Shown: one piece after another, positions 16,370 through 24,237 of the stretch | How positions within the stretch are numbered: position 1 is the first letter of the stretch | Layout: every line of letters begins with the position of its first letter | NCBI RefSeq assembly: GCF_000622245.1 | Contig: NZ_JHXW01000015.1 | Location: forward strand, 1-46,914 | DNA: 46,914 nucleotides | Source: Fusobacterium perfoetens ATCC 29250 | GTDB taxonomy: Bacteria > Fusobacteriota > Fusobacteriia > Fusobacteriales > Fusobacteriaceae | Direction: 5' to 3' | Program-made: the position numbers and the translations under genes | Notes under the pieces: model-generated | The model's input: only the letters and a program-made list of their open reading frames with translations | The model's database searches: none | What the model was told of the DNA's origin: nothing

Positions 16370-17082
16370 TGACAGAATTTATAAAGGTAGAAGGAATAAT
16401 TATTAAAAAGAAAGATATAAATGATTCAGATAGATTACTTACAGTATTCACTAACTCATTAGGAAAACAAAATATTATTTATAAGGGAATAAACAAAAGT
16501 AAAAAAAGGGATAAAAATGCTTCAGATATTTTAAGCTATTCTAAATTTATTCTCTATAAAAAAGGTGAAAATTATATTGGGAGTAATATAGACTTAATAG
16601 AAAATTTTGAAAATATCAAAAAAGATATGGAAAAAATAGGAATTTCATTATATATATGTTTTATTTTAATAGAAGTTTTAAGATTTGGAGAAAGAAATAG
16701 TAAGCTTTATGATTTGTCTTTAAATAGTTTAAAATATATTAATAAGGAAACTGAGAAAGAAAAATACTATTTATTGCTAGTATATTATCTTTATAAAATT
16801 TTAGTAGAAGAAGGATTAAATTTTAATTTAGAAGAAGGTAAATATTTTTCTATTAAAGAGGCTTATTTTGGAAAAAAATTAAAAGAGGATAGTATTTTTT
16901 TAAATGATTTTCAAGTAAATATAATTCAAAAAATTTATTATGGAAAAATTAAAGAATTATTAAAAGAAAAATTGAAAGTAGAAGATATAAAGAGTGTACT
17001 TGAATTATTTGAAAATTATTTTAATTATCATTTGGAAGAAAATTTAAATTTTAAGAGATATATTTGGGAGGAAAAAGAATGA
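16369..17082 (+). CDS. recO: DNA repair protein RecO
   Basis: RecO loads RecA onto SSB-coated DNA with RecR in the RecFOR pathway. The N-terminal OB-fold is visible in FIKVEGIIIKKKDINDSDRL and in the segment SLGKQNIIYKGINKSKKR, and a helical C-terminal domain follows. The 237-residue length fits. The zinc-binding cysteines found in some RecO proteins are absent here (only one cysteine). It starts by one-base overlap with the preceding gene and its last codons contain the ribosome binding site of the EIIA gene, which it overlaps by four bases (ATGA). Confidence 0.87.
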   Translation: MTEFIKVEGIIIKKKDINDSDRLLTVFTNSLGKQNIIYKGINKSKKRDKNASDILSYSKFILYKKGENYIGSNIDLIENFENIKKDMEKIGISLYICFILIEVLRFGERNSKLYDLSLNSLKYINKETEKEKYYLLLVYYLYKILVEEGLNFNLEEGKYFSIKEAYFGKKLKEDSIFLNDFQVNIIQKIYYGKIKELLKEKLKVEDIKSVLELFENYFNYHLEENLNFKRYIWEEKE

Positions 17083-17552
17083 TAGATATAGTTAGAATAA
17101 CAGACTATATGAAAGAAGATTTAATTGAACTTCAATTAAAAGGGAAAACCAAAGACAGCATATTAGATGAACTAGCAAGTTTATTAACAAAATCACCAAA
17201 TATTACTACAGATAAAGAAAATATAAAAAAAGCTTTATTTGAAAGAGAAGAGCTTGGTAGTACAGGGATAGGCAAAGGAATAGCTATTCCTCATGCAAAA
17301 ACTGAAAATGCTGAGCATTTAACAATTGCTTTTGGAATTAGTAAAGAGAAAATAGACTATAATGCTATTGATGAAGAACCTGTAAGAATATTTTTTACTT
17401 TTGCTTCCCCTTTAAAAGACAATAGAATATATTTAAAAGTTTTAGCAAGAATTTCAAGATTAATAAGGAGTGAAAATTTTAGAACTAAATTATTAAATTG
17501 CAAAACTCCGACAGAAGTAATAAAATGCATCTCAGAAGAAGAAGCTATTTAA
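17079..17552 (+). CDS. PTS EIIA domain protein (fructose/PtsN type)
   Basis: A single-domain phosphotransferase EIIA of the fructose/mannitol/Ntr family, 157 residues. The phosphorylated histidine is H72 in GIAIPHAKT, preceded by the family segment REELGSTGIG. No EIIB or EIIC gene is nearby, so a regulatory PtsN-like role is more likely than sugar uptake. The start is the ATG at 17079, with GGGAGG at 17066-17071 inside the end of recO; an in-frame TTG at 17064 overlaps that site and is rejected. Its place between recO and nrdR suggests constitutive housekeeping expression. Confidence 0.87.
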   Translation: MIDIVRITDYMKEDLIELQLKGKTKDSILDELASLLTKSPNITTDKENIKKALFEREELGSTGIGKGIAIPHAKTENAEHLTIAFGISKEKIDYNAIDEEPVRIFFTFASPLKDNRIYLKVLARISRLIRSENFRTKLLNCKTPTEVIKCISEEEAI

Positions 17553-17564
17553 AAGGAGGATTAT

Positions 17565-18020
17565 ATGAAATGTCCATTTTGTAATAGTGGTGATACAAAA
17601 GTTGTAGATAGTAGGGAATTTATAAATGGAAATTCTATCAAAAGAAGAAGAGAGTGTTTGGTTTGTAAAAAAAGATTTACAACTTATGAAAAAATAGAAG
17701 AGAGAGCTCTTTATGTAATAAAAAAAGATAATAGTAGGGAAAAATTTGATAGAAATAAAATAATAAGAGGATTGACTATAGCAACAAGTAAGAGAAATAT
17801 TAGTAGAGATGAAATAGAAGAATTTGTTTTAAAAATTGAGAGAAAATTACAAAATTCTTTAGAAAGTGAAATTAGTACTAAGTATGTAGGTGAACTTGTA
17901 ATGGAAGAATTAAAAAAATTAGATGAAGTTGCCTATGTAAGATTTGTATCTGTATATAAAGAATTTAAGAACATAAAGGATTTTATAGAAATAATAGAAG
18001 ATATTAAAGGAAATAAATAG
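17565..18020 (+). CDS. nrdR: Transcriptional repressor NrdR
   Basis: Represses ribonucleotide reductase genes by sensing ATP and dATP. The product is 151 residues, exactly the family size. The zinc ribbon has C3, C6, C31 and C34 with the RRRREC-type DNA-contact arginines (here KRRRECLVC). An ATP-cone domain follows from residue 49 (VIKKDNSREKFDRNKI). It sits 12 bases after the EIIA gene with AAGGAGG, and 17 bases before fmt. Confidence 0.95.
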   Translation: MKCPFCNSGDTKVVDSREFINGNSIKRRRECLVCKKRFTTYEKIEERALYVIKKDNSREKFDRNKIIRGLTIATSKRNISRDEIEEFVLKIERKLQNSLESEISTKYVGELVMEELKKLDEVAYVRFVSVYKEFKNIKDFIEIIEDIKGNK

Positions 18021-18037
18021 GAGGTAAATAAAAATAT

Positions 18038-18970
18038 ATGAGAATCTTATTTATGGGAACTCCAGAATTTGCAGTACCAAGTTTGGATGTTTTAGTAAAG
18101 TATCATGAAGTAATAGGAATTTTTACTAAAGTTGATAAAATAAATAAAAGAGGAAAAAAAATAGAATACTTACCTGTAAAACAATATGCAATAGATAAAA
18201 ATATTCCTATATATCAACCAGAATCTTTAAAAACAAAAGAAATTCAAAATATTATAAAGGAACTAAATCCAGAATTAATTGTAGTAGTGGCTTATGGAAA
18301 AATAATTCCAAAAGAGATAATAGAAATTCCTAAATATGGAATTATAAATGTTCATTCTTCTTTACTTCCAAAATTTAGAGGAGCAGCCCCTATAAATGCT
18401 GCTTTAATAGAAGGAGAAGAAAAATCAGGAGTAACTATAATGTATATTGCTGAAGGATTAGATACAGGAGATATTATATTATCAAAAGCAACAGAAATTA
18501 CAGAAGAAGATGACTTTTTATCTTTGCATGATAGATTAAAAGAGATAGGAGCTGAAGTTTTAAAAGAGGCTGTAGATTTAATAGGAAAAGGTCAAAATGA
18601 AAGAATACCTCAAGATGAGGAAAAAGCGACTTTTGTAAAACCATTCAAAAAAGAAGATTTAAAAATAGATTGGAATAATTCAAAAGAAAAAATATTTAAT
18701 TTTGTAAGGGGGCTTAGTCCTATTCCTTGTTCATGGACTTACCATGAAGATAAAATATTAAAAGTATATCAAGTAAAAAAACAAGATAAAATTTATGAAA
18801 ATGGAGAAATAGGGGAAGTAGTAGATAAAGTAAAAGGAAAAGGACCAGTTGTAAAAGTAAAAAATGGTTCTATAATAATTACAAGTGCAAAACCTGAAAG
18901 TAAAAAAATATTATCAGGAGCTGACCTTTTAAATGGTAATTTTGTAAAAATAGGCGATATATTAAAATAG
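18038..18970 (+). CDS. fmt: Methionyl-tRNA formyltransferase
   Basis: Transfers a formyl group from 10-formyl-THF to initiator Met-tRNA. The start MRILFMGTPEFAVPSL is diagnostic, and the catalytic region INVHSSLLPKFRGAAPI plus the GVTIMYIAEGLDTGDI segment are intact; length is 310 residues. GGAGG (18020-18024) is 13 bases from the ATG, rather long, but the family N-terminus fixes the start. The next gene, folD, makes the same folate cofactor pool, and fhs lies further along the window. Confidence 0.96.
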   Translation: MRILFMGTPEFAVPSLDVLVKYHEVIGIFTKVDKINKRGKKIEYLPVKQYAIDKNIPIYQPESLKTKEIQNIIKELNPELIVVVAYGKIIPKEIIEIPKYGIINVHSSLLPKFRGAAPINAALIEGEEKSGVTIMYIAEGLDTGDIILSKATEITEEDDFLSLHDRLKEIGAEVLKEAVDLIGKGQNERIPQDEEKATFVKPFKKEDLKIDWNNSKEKIFNFVRGLSPIPCSWTYHEDKILKVYQVKKQDKIYENGEIGEVVDKVKGKGPVVKVKNGSIIITSAKPESKKILSGADLLNGNFVKIGDILK

Positions 18971-18984
18971 GAGTTGACTTATTT

Positions 18985-19836
18985 ATGACTATACTAGATG
19001 GAAAAAAACACTCAGAAGAAATATTAAATGATATAAAAAATCAAGTTGAAGAGTTAGAAAAAATAGGAAAAAGAAAGCCAGGACTTGCTGTAATAATAGT
19101 TGGAGAAAATCCTGCTTCAAAAATATATGTAAATTCAAAAGTAAAAGCTTGTGAAAAAGTTGGGATATATAGTGAAAAAATCACTTTACCAGAAAATATT
19201 ACACAAGAAGAAATTTTAAAAGAGATAGATAAATTAAATAATAGTGAGAAAATAGACGGTATTTTAGTACAATTACCTTTACCAAAACATTTAGACGAAG
19301 AGAAAATTTGTAATGCTATATCTACAAAAAAAGATGTAGATGGCTTTAAGGCAGAAAATTTAGGGAAATTAGTTTTAGGAAAAGAAGAAGGATTAGTTCC
19401 TTGTACTCCACAAGGTATTATGTATCTTTTAGACACTATTAAAGACATAAATTTATATGGAATGAATGCTGTAGTTATAGGAAGAAGTAACATAGTTGGA
19501 AAACCTATAGCATCTTTTCTTATAAATAGAGGGGCAACAACAGTAGTTTGTAATAGTAAAACTAAAAATATAGAAGAAATTATAAAAGAAGCAGATATTA
19601 TTATTGCTGCTTTGGGTAAAGCAAAATTTGTAACAGAAAATATGGTAAAAGAGGGTGCTATTGTTATAGATGTAGGAATTAATAGAATAGACGGAAAATT
19701 ATATGGAGATGTAGATTTTGAAAATGTTTCAAAAAAATCTTCATATATAACTCCTGTACCAGGTGGAGTAGGGCCAATGACTATAGCAATGCTTTTAAAT
19801 AATACTATAAAAGCTTATAAAGGAAAGGGGGTATAA
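18985..19836 (+). CDS. folD: Bifunctional methylene-THF dehydrogenase/cyclohydrolase
   Basis: Interconverts 5,10-methylene-THF, 5,10-methenyl-THF and 10-formyl-THF using NADP. Diagnostic segments are VGENPASKIYVNSKVKAC (with the YxxxK catalytic pair), the DGILVQLPLPKH segment, GRSNIVGKP and PVPGGVGPMT; 283 residues is standard. It lies 14 bases after fmt with an AGGAG site. The ACT-domain gene begins one base after its stop codon. Confidence 0.96.
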   Translation: MTILDGKKHSEEILNDIKNQVEELEKIGKRKPGLAVIIVGENPASKIYVNSKVKACEKVGIYSEKITLPENITQEEILKEIDKLNNSEKIDGILVQLPLPKHLDEEKICNAISTKKDVDGFKAENLGKLVLGKEEGLVPCTPQGIMYLLDTIKDINLYGMNAVVIGRSNIVGKPIASFLINRGATTVVCNSKTKNIEEIIKEADIIIAALGKAKFVTENMVKEGAIVIDVGINRIDGKLYGDVDFENVSKKSSYITPVPGGVGPMTIAMLLNNTIKAYKGKGV

Positions 19837-19837
19837 A

Positions 19838-20410
19838 ATGGCTAGACCAGGAAGACCAAAAAAAAATCAAACTATTGAAGAAAAAAATATTGAAATAAGA
19901 GAAAATAAAAAAAATAAATTAAATAAAAAAGAAAAAAGTATTGATGAAAAAATAAAAGAAGTTCAAAAAGCTGATAAGAAAGAATATTATATAGTTGATA
20001 AAAGAATATTACCAAGTTCTATAAAGAATGTACTTTTAGTAAATGATTTAGTACAAAATGAAAAAATGTCAAAATATGAAGCTATAAAAAAAGTAGGGCT
20101 TAGTAGAAGTACTTATTATAAATATAAAGATTATATAAAACCATTCTTTGAGGGGGGACAAGAAAAAGTCTTTAGTATTCATTTAGCTTTAAGAGATGAA
20201 CCAGGGATACTTGCTAGAATTTTAGATGTAATAGCAAGTCATGATATGAATATATTAACAATAATCCAAAATATTTCTATTGATGGTATTGGAAGAGCTA
20301 CCATATCTGTTCAAACTAATCAAGATACTTTAAGAAAAGTTGAGGGAGTATTAGAATTAATAAGTGAAATAGATGGAGTAAAAGAATTAAGAATAATAGG
20401 AAGTAATTAA
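19838..20410 (+). CDS. ACT-domain protein (PheB/UPF0735 type) with AT-hook-like N-terminus
   Basis: A 190-residue protein with three parts. Residues 1-50 are highly basic and begin MARPGRPKKNQ, close to the AT-hook core (GRP flanked by basic residues). Residues 50-105 contain a small helix-turn-helix-like unit (KYEAIKKVGLSRSTYYKYKD). Residues 110-190 are an ACT domain (FSIHLALRDEPGILARILDVI), a fold that usually binds amino acids. The HTH plus ACT arrangement is that of UPF0735/PheB proteins of Firmicutes, where the role is poorly defined. The extra basic tail is not usual for the family. It could be an amino-acid-sensing regulator; that is inference. It lies between folD and accB. Confidence 0.8.
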   Translation: MARPGRPKKNQTIEEKNIEIRENKKNKLNKKEKSIDEKIKEVQKADKKEYYIVDKRILPSSIKNVLLVNDLVQNEKMSKYEAIKKVGLSRSTYYKYKDYIKPFFEGGQEKVFSIHLALRDEPGILARILDVIASHDMNILTIIQNISIDGIGRATISVQTNQDTLRKVEGVLELISEIDGVKELRIIGSN

Positions 20411-20419
20411 GGAGATATA

Positions 20420-20866
20420 ATGGAAAATATAAGTTTAGAATTAATAGAAATGTTGGCAAAAAAAATGAATGAAAGAGAATTAAATGAAATTACTTTAGAA
20501 AAAGGTGATGAAAAAATTACTTTAAAAAAAGAAATAAAATATATAACTAAAGAAGTTATAAATGATAAACCAATTTCTAAAGAAAAAAAGGGAAATGTTG
20601 TTTCAACAAAAACTTCTGAAGAAAAAGCAAAAGGAAATATAGTAATAGCTCCAATGTCAGGAACATTTTATAGATCACCAGCTCCTGGAGAGCCTCATTT
20701 CGTACAAGAAGGAGATGAAGTAAATAGTGGTGATGTTGTATGTATTATAGAGGCTATGAAAATGATGAATGATGTAATTTGTAAGTATTCAGGAAAAGTA
20801 GTAAAAATTTTAGTAGAAAATGGAGAGATTGTACAAAAAGGAGATAAACTTTTTGTTATAGAATAG
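20420..20866 (+). CDS. accB: Biotin carboxyl carrier protein (AccB-like)
   Basis: Carries carboxybiotin, most likely for acetyl-CoA carboxylase. The C-terminal biotinyl domain has the conserved EAMKMMN with biotinylated K114, and the APMSGTFYRSPAPGEP segment (77-92) typical of AccB rather than of decarboxylase carriers. The N-terminal 30 residues match the AccB opening, followed by a flexible lysine-rich linker; 148 residues is normal. No biotin carboxylase or carboxyltransferase gene is adjacent, so the partner subunits must be elsewhere; a decarboxylase or other biotin enzyme is a less likely alternative. Confidence 0.9.
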   Translation: MENISLELIEMLAKKMNERELNEITLEKGDEKITLKKEIKYITKEVINDKPISKEKKGNVVSTKTSEEKAKGNIVIAPMSGTFYRSPAPGEPHFVQEGDEVNSGDVVCIIEAMKMMNDVICKYSGKVVKILVENGEIVQKGDKLFVIE

Positions 20867-20899
20867 CTCTAAATTAATTTTAAGGAAGGTGTAGATATA

Positions 20900-22189
20900 T
20901 TGGACACGTATCGGGATTTGATTTTATTAGCAATTTTAATTATGTTATCAGGTTTTTTTTCTGCTTCAGAAACAGCTTTAACAGCTTTTTCTAGTATTTA
21001 TTTAGAAGATATTGTTGAAAAAAGCCCTAAAAAAGGGGAGTTATTAAAAAGGTGGTTAAAAAAACCAACAGATATTTTAACTGCATTATTATTAGGGAAT
21101 AATATAGTAAATATTTTTTCAACATCATTAGCAACAGCTTTAATAACTAAATTTTTAACTAATAGAGGAACAGAATCACAAGGAAGAGCAGTTTTAATTT
21201 CTACATTAGTAATGACTTTAGTTATATTAATATTTGGAGAAATAACTCCAAAAATAATAGCTAAAAATCATTCTACTTTAATTTCTAAAAAAGTTATTGT
21301 TCCAATACATATAATGACAAAAGTATTTAAGCCTTTTATTATTATATTAACTTCAATTTCTAAACTTTTAAGTAGATTAATGGGAATTGAAATAAAAGAT
21401 AATGCAGTAACAATAACTGAACAAGATATTATTTCATATGTAAATGTTGGAAAAGCTGAAGGTGTAATAGAAAACGAAGAAAAAGATATGATAGAATCAA
21501 TTGTAACTTTTGGAGATACTTTAGCAAGAGAAGTTATGACACCTCGGACAGCTGTTTATGCTTTTGATGGTGAAGAAAGAGTAGAAGATATATTAGATAA
21601 AGTTATAGAAAAAGGATTTTCAAGAATACCTGTTTATAATGAAGGAATAGATGATATTATAGGTATTTTATATGCTAAAGATTTATTAGTAGCTATGAAA
21701 GAAGGAAAGAAAGATTCAAAGGTTAAAGAATTTGTCAGAAAAGCTTTTTTTATTCCAGAAACAAAATCTGTTTTGAGTATACTTGAAGATTTCAAAAAAG
21801 ACCATGTTCATATGGCTATAGTTGTAGATGAATATGGAGGAACAGTTGGAGTAGTTACTATAGAAGATGTGATAGAAGAAATTTTTGGTGATATAAGAGA
21901 TGAGTATGATTTAAATGAAAAAGATACAATAAAACAAATATCAGAAAATACATATGAAGTGGACGGAATGATAGATGTAGAAGAATTAAATAAAGAGTTG
22001 AATATAAATCTTCCAGAATCTGATGATTATGACAGTTTAGGTGGTCTTATTTTAAATGAATTAAATGAAATTGCCAAAAAAGATGATATTATAAAAATAG
22101 AAAATATAGAATTAAAAGTTTTAGAAGTAGATAAAGTAAGAATTTCTAAAGTATTATTACATATAGGAGGAAAGGAAGAGGAATGTTAA
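20900..22189 (+). CDS. CNNM/CorC-type membrane protein (DUF21, CBS pair, transporter-associated domain)
   Basis: A 429-residue inner-membrane protein with the hemolysin C/CorC layout: a DUF21 membrane domain with three to four helices (about 5-150), opening LSGFFSASETALTAFS; a CBS pair (about 200-330) including REVMTPRT and VVDEYGGTVGVVTIEDV; and a C-terminal CorC_HlyC domain. The family is linked to Mg2+ and other cation export, though some members are called hemolysins on weak grounds. The start is TTG at 20900 behind AAGGAAGG; no better ATG fits the conserved N-terminus. It overlaps the DUF502 gene by seven bases. Confidence 0.88.
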   Translation: MDTYRDLILLAILIMLSGFFSASETALTAFSSIYLEDIVEKSPKKGELLKRWLKKPTDILTALLLGNNIVNIFSTSLATALITKFLTNRGTESQGRAVLISTLVMTLVILIFGEITPKIIAKNHSTLISKKVIVPIHIMTKVFKPFIIILTSISKLLSRLMGIEIKDNAVTITEQDIISYVNVGKAEGVIENEEKDMIESIVTFGDTLAREVMTPRTAVYAFDGEERVEDILDKVIEKGFSRIPVYNEGIDDIIGILYAKDLLVAMKEGKKDSKVKEFVRKAFFIPETKSVLSILEDFKKDHVHMAIVVDEYGGTVGVVTIEDVIEEIFGDIRDEYDLNEKDTIKQISENTYEVDGMIDVEELNKELNINLPESDDYDSLGGLILNELNEIAKKDDIIKIENIELKVLEVDKVRISKVLLHIGGKEEEC

Positions 22190-22851
22190 AAGTTATAAGA
22201 ACCTATTTTTATGCTGGAATGATAGTACTATTGCCTATATTTTTTACTATATATATTATAAATTGGCTTATAAATATAGTAATAGGATTAACTTTAGATT
22301 CTTTTATGGTATCAATTATAAATAATATTATTAAAACTTTAGGAGTAGAACAAAATGATAGAATAGTTTTAGTGATATATTTGGTATATTTATTAATGAT
22401 TTTAGTTTTTATACTTTTAATTGGATTAATAACAAAAAATATAGTAGGAAAAAGACTAAAAAAGAGAATGGATGATTTAATTTGTAAACTTCCTATAATA
22501 AAACAAGTCTATTCTACAATGTTGCAAATAGTTGCATTAGTATCATCAAATAAAAATTCAGGATATAAAAAAGTTGTTTCAGTAGAATATCCTAAAAAGG
22601 GAATATATAGTATTGGATTTTTAACTGCTGAAAAAAATGAAGCAATTACTAAATGTTATGGAAAAGAAGTTTATAATGTTTTTATTCCAACATCACCAAA
22701 TCCTACTTCTGGAATGTTTATTTGTGTACCAATAGAAGATGTACATGAATTAGATATGAGTGTAGAAGATGGTGTAAAATTAATTGTTTCTGGAGGAGTT
22801 ATAGCTCCAGGGATAGAATATGATTTGGACGAAAATGATGATGAGAAATAA
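22183..22851 (+). CDS. DUF502 family membrane protein
   Basis: A 222-residue protein with two hydrophobic segments (about 7-30 and 62-85) followed by a soluble domain containing the family pattern FIPTSPNPTSGMFICVP. DUF502 proteins are widespread in bacteria and have no firm biochemical role. Its start overlaps the CorC-type gene by seven bases, and the two membrane proteins may be made together. The end is acidic (DLDENDDEK) and overlaps the start of the TPR lipoprotein gene. Confidence 0.86.
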   Translation: MLKVIRTYFYAGMIVLLPIFFTIYIINWLINIVIGLTLDSFMVSIINNIIKTLGVEQNDRIVLVIYLVYLLMILVFILLIGLITKNIVGKRLKKRMDDLICKLPIIKQVYSTMLQIVALVSSNKNSGYKKVVSVEYPKKGIYSIGFLTAEKNEAITKCYGKEVYNVFIPTSPNPTSGMFICVPIEDVHELDMSVEDGVKLIVSGGVIAPGIEYDLDENDDEK

Positions 22852-23707
22852 AATTATTTGTATATTAACTTTAATTACTTTAGGGTGTAGTTCATATAAT
22901 AAAAGAGAAAATATAAATAATAATCTAGAAAAACCTGAGTATGTTCTCTTAAAAGGGATAAATTTAAAACAAAAAGGAGAGTATTCAGAAGCTTTAGTAA
23001 TTTTTGAAGAAATTTTAAAAGAAGATTCTAAGAATAAAGTTCTTTTAGAAGAAATAGCAGAATCATACATAAAATTGGGAGATTATAAAAAAGCTGTATT
23101 TTATTATGAAGAAGCTATGAGATACAGTGAGAGGGATGTTAGATTAATAAAAAATTTAGCATATACTTATTATTTAGATAAAAATTATAAAAAATCTTTA
23201 GAATATTTAGAAAAGCTATATGAAAAAGAAAATGATATAGAAACTAAAAAATTAAAAGTTTTTCTTTTGACAAAAAATAATTTTGAGATTTCAAAAGAAT
23301 ACTTTAAGGAAATAGAAAATCAAATAGAAAGTTTTGATATCGATTTTTATAATATGTATATAAAATTTTTGGATGAAAATAATTTAGATAAGGAAATCCA
23401 AAATATATTAAATAGTTTTCCAGAAAGATTTTATTCAGATTCAAAAGCTATGGATTTTTATTTTCAATTAAAATATAAATATTCTAATAATTATAATGAA
23501 CTTGAAAAAGAATTAAAAAAATATATAGTTATAAATAATAATAGAGAAATTGGAGATAATATTTATATCTTATTAGGGGAGATAGAATATAAATTAAAAA
23601 ATTATAATGAATCAAAAAATATTCTTAAGTTTGTTTCTAAAGATGGGAAACAAGATAAGAAATATTTAGAGCTAATAAGGAGTTTAAATAATGAAAATAG
23701 ATTATAA
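22835..23707 (+). CDS. TPR-repeat lipoprotein
   Basis: Starts with three consecutive methionine codons (22835, 22838, 22841) and then [17 protein letters not shown], a lipoprotein signal with lipobox ITLGC. Tandem TPR motifs follow, clearest at [18 protein letters not shown] and [16 protein letters not shown], with further weaker helices to the end. An earlier in-frame ATG at 22820 would put charged residues before the signal. No strong ribosome binding site is seen, and the gene overlaps the end of DUF502, so coupling is likely. It overlaps apt by 17 bases. Probably a lipid-anchored scaffold at the cell envelope; partner unknown. Confidence 0.82.
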   Translation: MMMRNKIICILTLITLGCSSYNKRENINNNLEKPEYVLLKGINLKQKGEYSEALVIFEEILKEDSKNKVLLEEIAESYIKLGDYKKAVFYYEEAMRYSERDVRLIKNLAYTYYLDKNYKKSLEYLEKLYEKENDIETKKLKVFLLTKNNFEISKEYFKEIENQIESFDIDFYNMYIKFLDENNLDKEIQNILNSFPERFYSDSKAMDFYFQLKYKYSNNYNELEKELKKYIVINNNREIGDNIYILLGEIEYKLKNYNESKNILKFVSKDGKQDKKYLELIRSLNNENRL

Positions 23708-24212
23708 AAAATATGTTACAGCTATAGAAAATTTTCCAATAGAGGGAGTTACTTTTAGAGACATAACATCATTTATACAAAATGGAGAAGCTTTTAAAAA
23801 TGCAATAGAGGAATTTTCTGATTTTGCAAAAAAAAAGAAAGCTGATATAATAGTTGGACCAGAGTCAAGAGGATTTATGTTTGGATGCCCAGTAGCTTTT
23901 AATTTGGGAATAGGTTTTGTACCTGTAAGAAAACCTGGAAAATTACCAAGAGAAGTTATTTCTTTTGATTATGATTTAGAGTATGGAAAAAATACTTTAG
24001 AAATGCATAGAGATGCTATAAAAAAAGGACAAAAAGTTATAATAATAGATGACTTATTAGCAACAGGAGGAACTACATTAGCTACTATAAAATTAGTGGA
24101 AGAATTAGGTGGAGAAGTAGTTGGAATTTGTTATTTGATAGAATTAAAAGAAGAATTTAATAGTAGAAAAAAATTAGAGGGATATGATGTATTTACTTTA
24201 ATAGAATACTAA
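23691..24212 (+). CDS. apt: Adenine phosphoribosyltransferase
   Basis: Converts adenine and PRPP to AMP in purine salvage. The PRPP loop [13 protein letters not shown] is intact, and the N-terminal [14 protein letters not shown] and [11 protein letters not shown] segments match Apt; 173 residues is standard. Its ribosome binding site (TAAGGAG) and first 17 bases lie inside the TPR lipoprotein gene. It is followed by rel, the same apt-rel order found in many Firmicutes and Fusobacteria, linking purine salvage with alarmone metabolism. Confidence 0.96.
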   Translation: MKIDYKKYVTAIENFPIEGVTFRDITSFIQNGEAFKNAIEEFSDFAKKKKADIIVGPESRGFMFGCPVAFNLGIGFVPVRKPGKLPREVISFDYDLEYGKNTLEMHRDAIKKGQKVIIIDDLLATGGTTLATIKLVEELGGEVVGICYLIELKEEFNSRKKLEGYDVFTLIEY

Positions 24213-24237
24213 TTTTTTTCTATGAAAGAGGGTAAAT

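Noticed and set aside
22820-22834. Upstream ATG of the TPR lipoprotein gene
   Set aside because: Starting there would add MIWTK before the lipoprotein signal; the methionines at 22835-22841 give a standard signal peptide.
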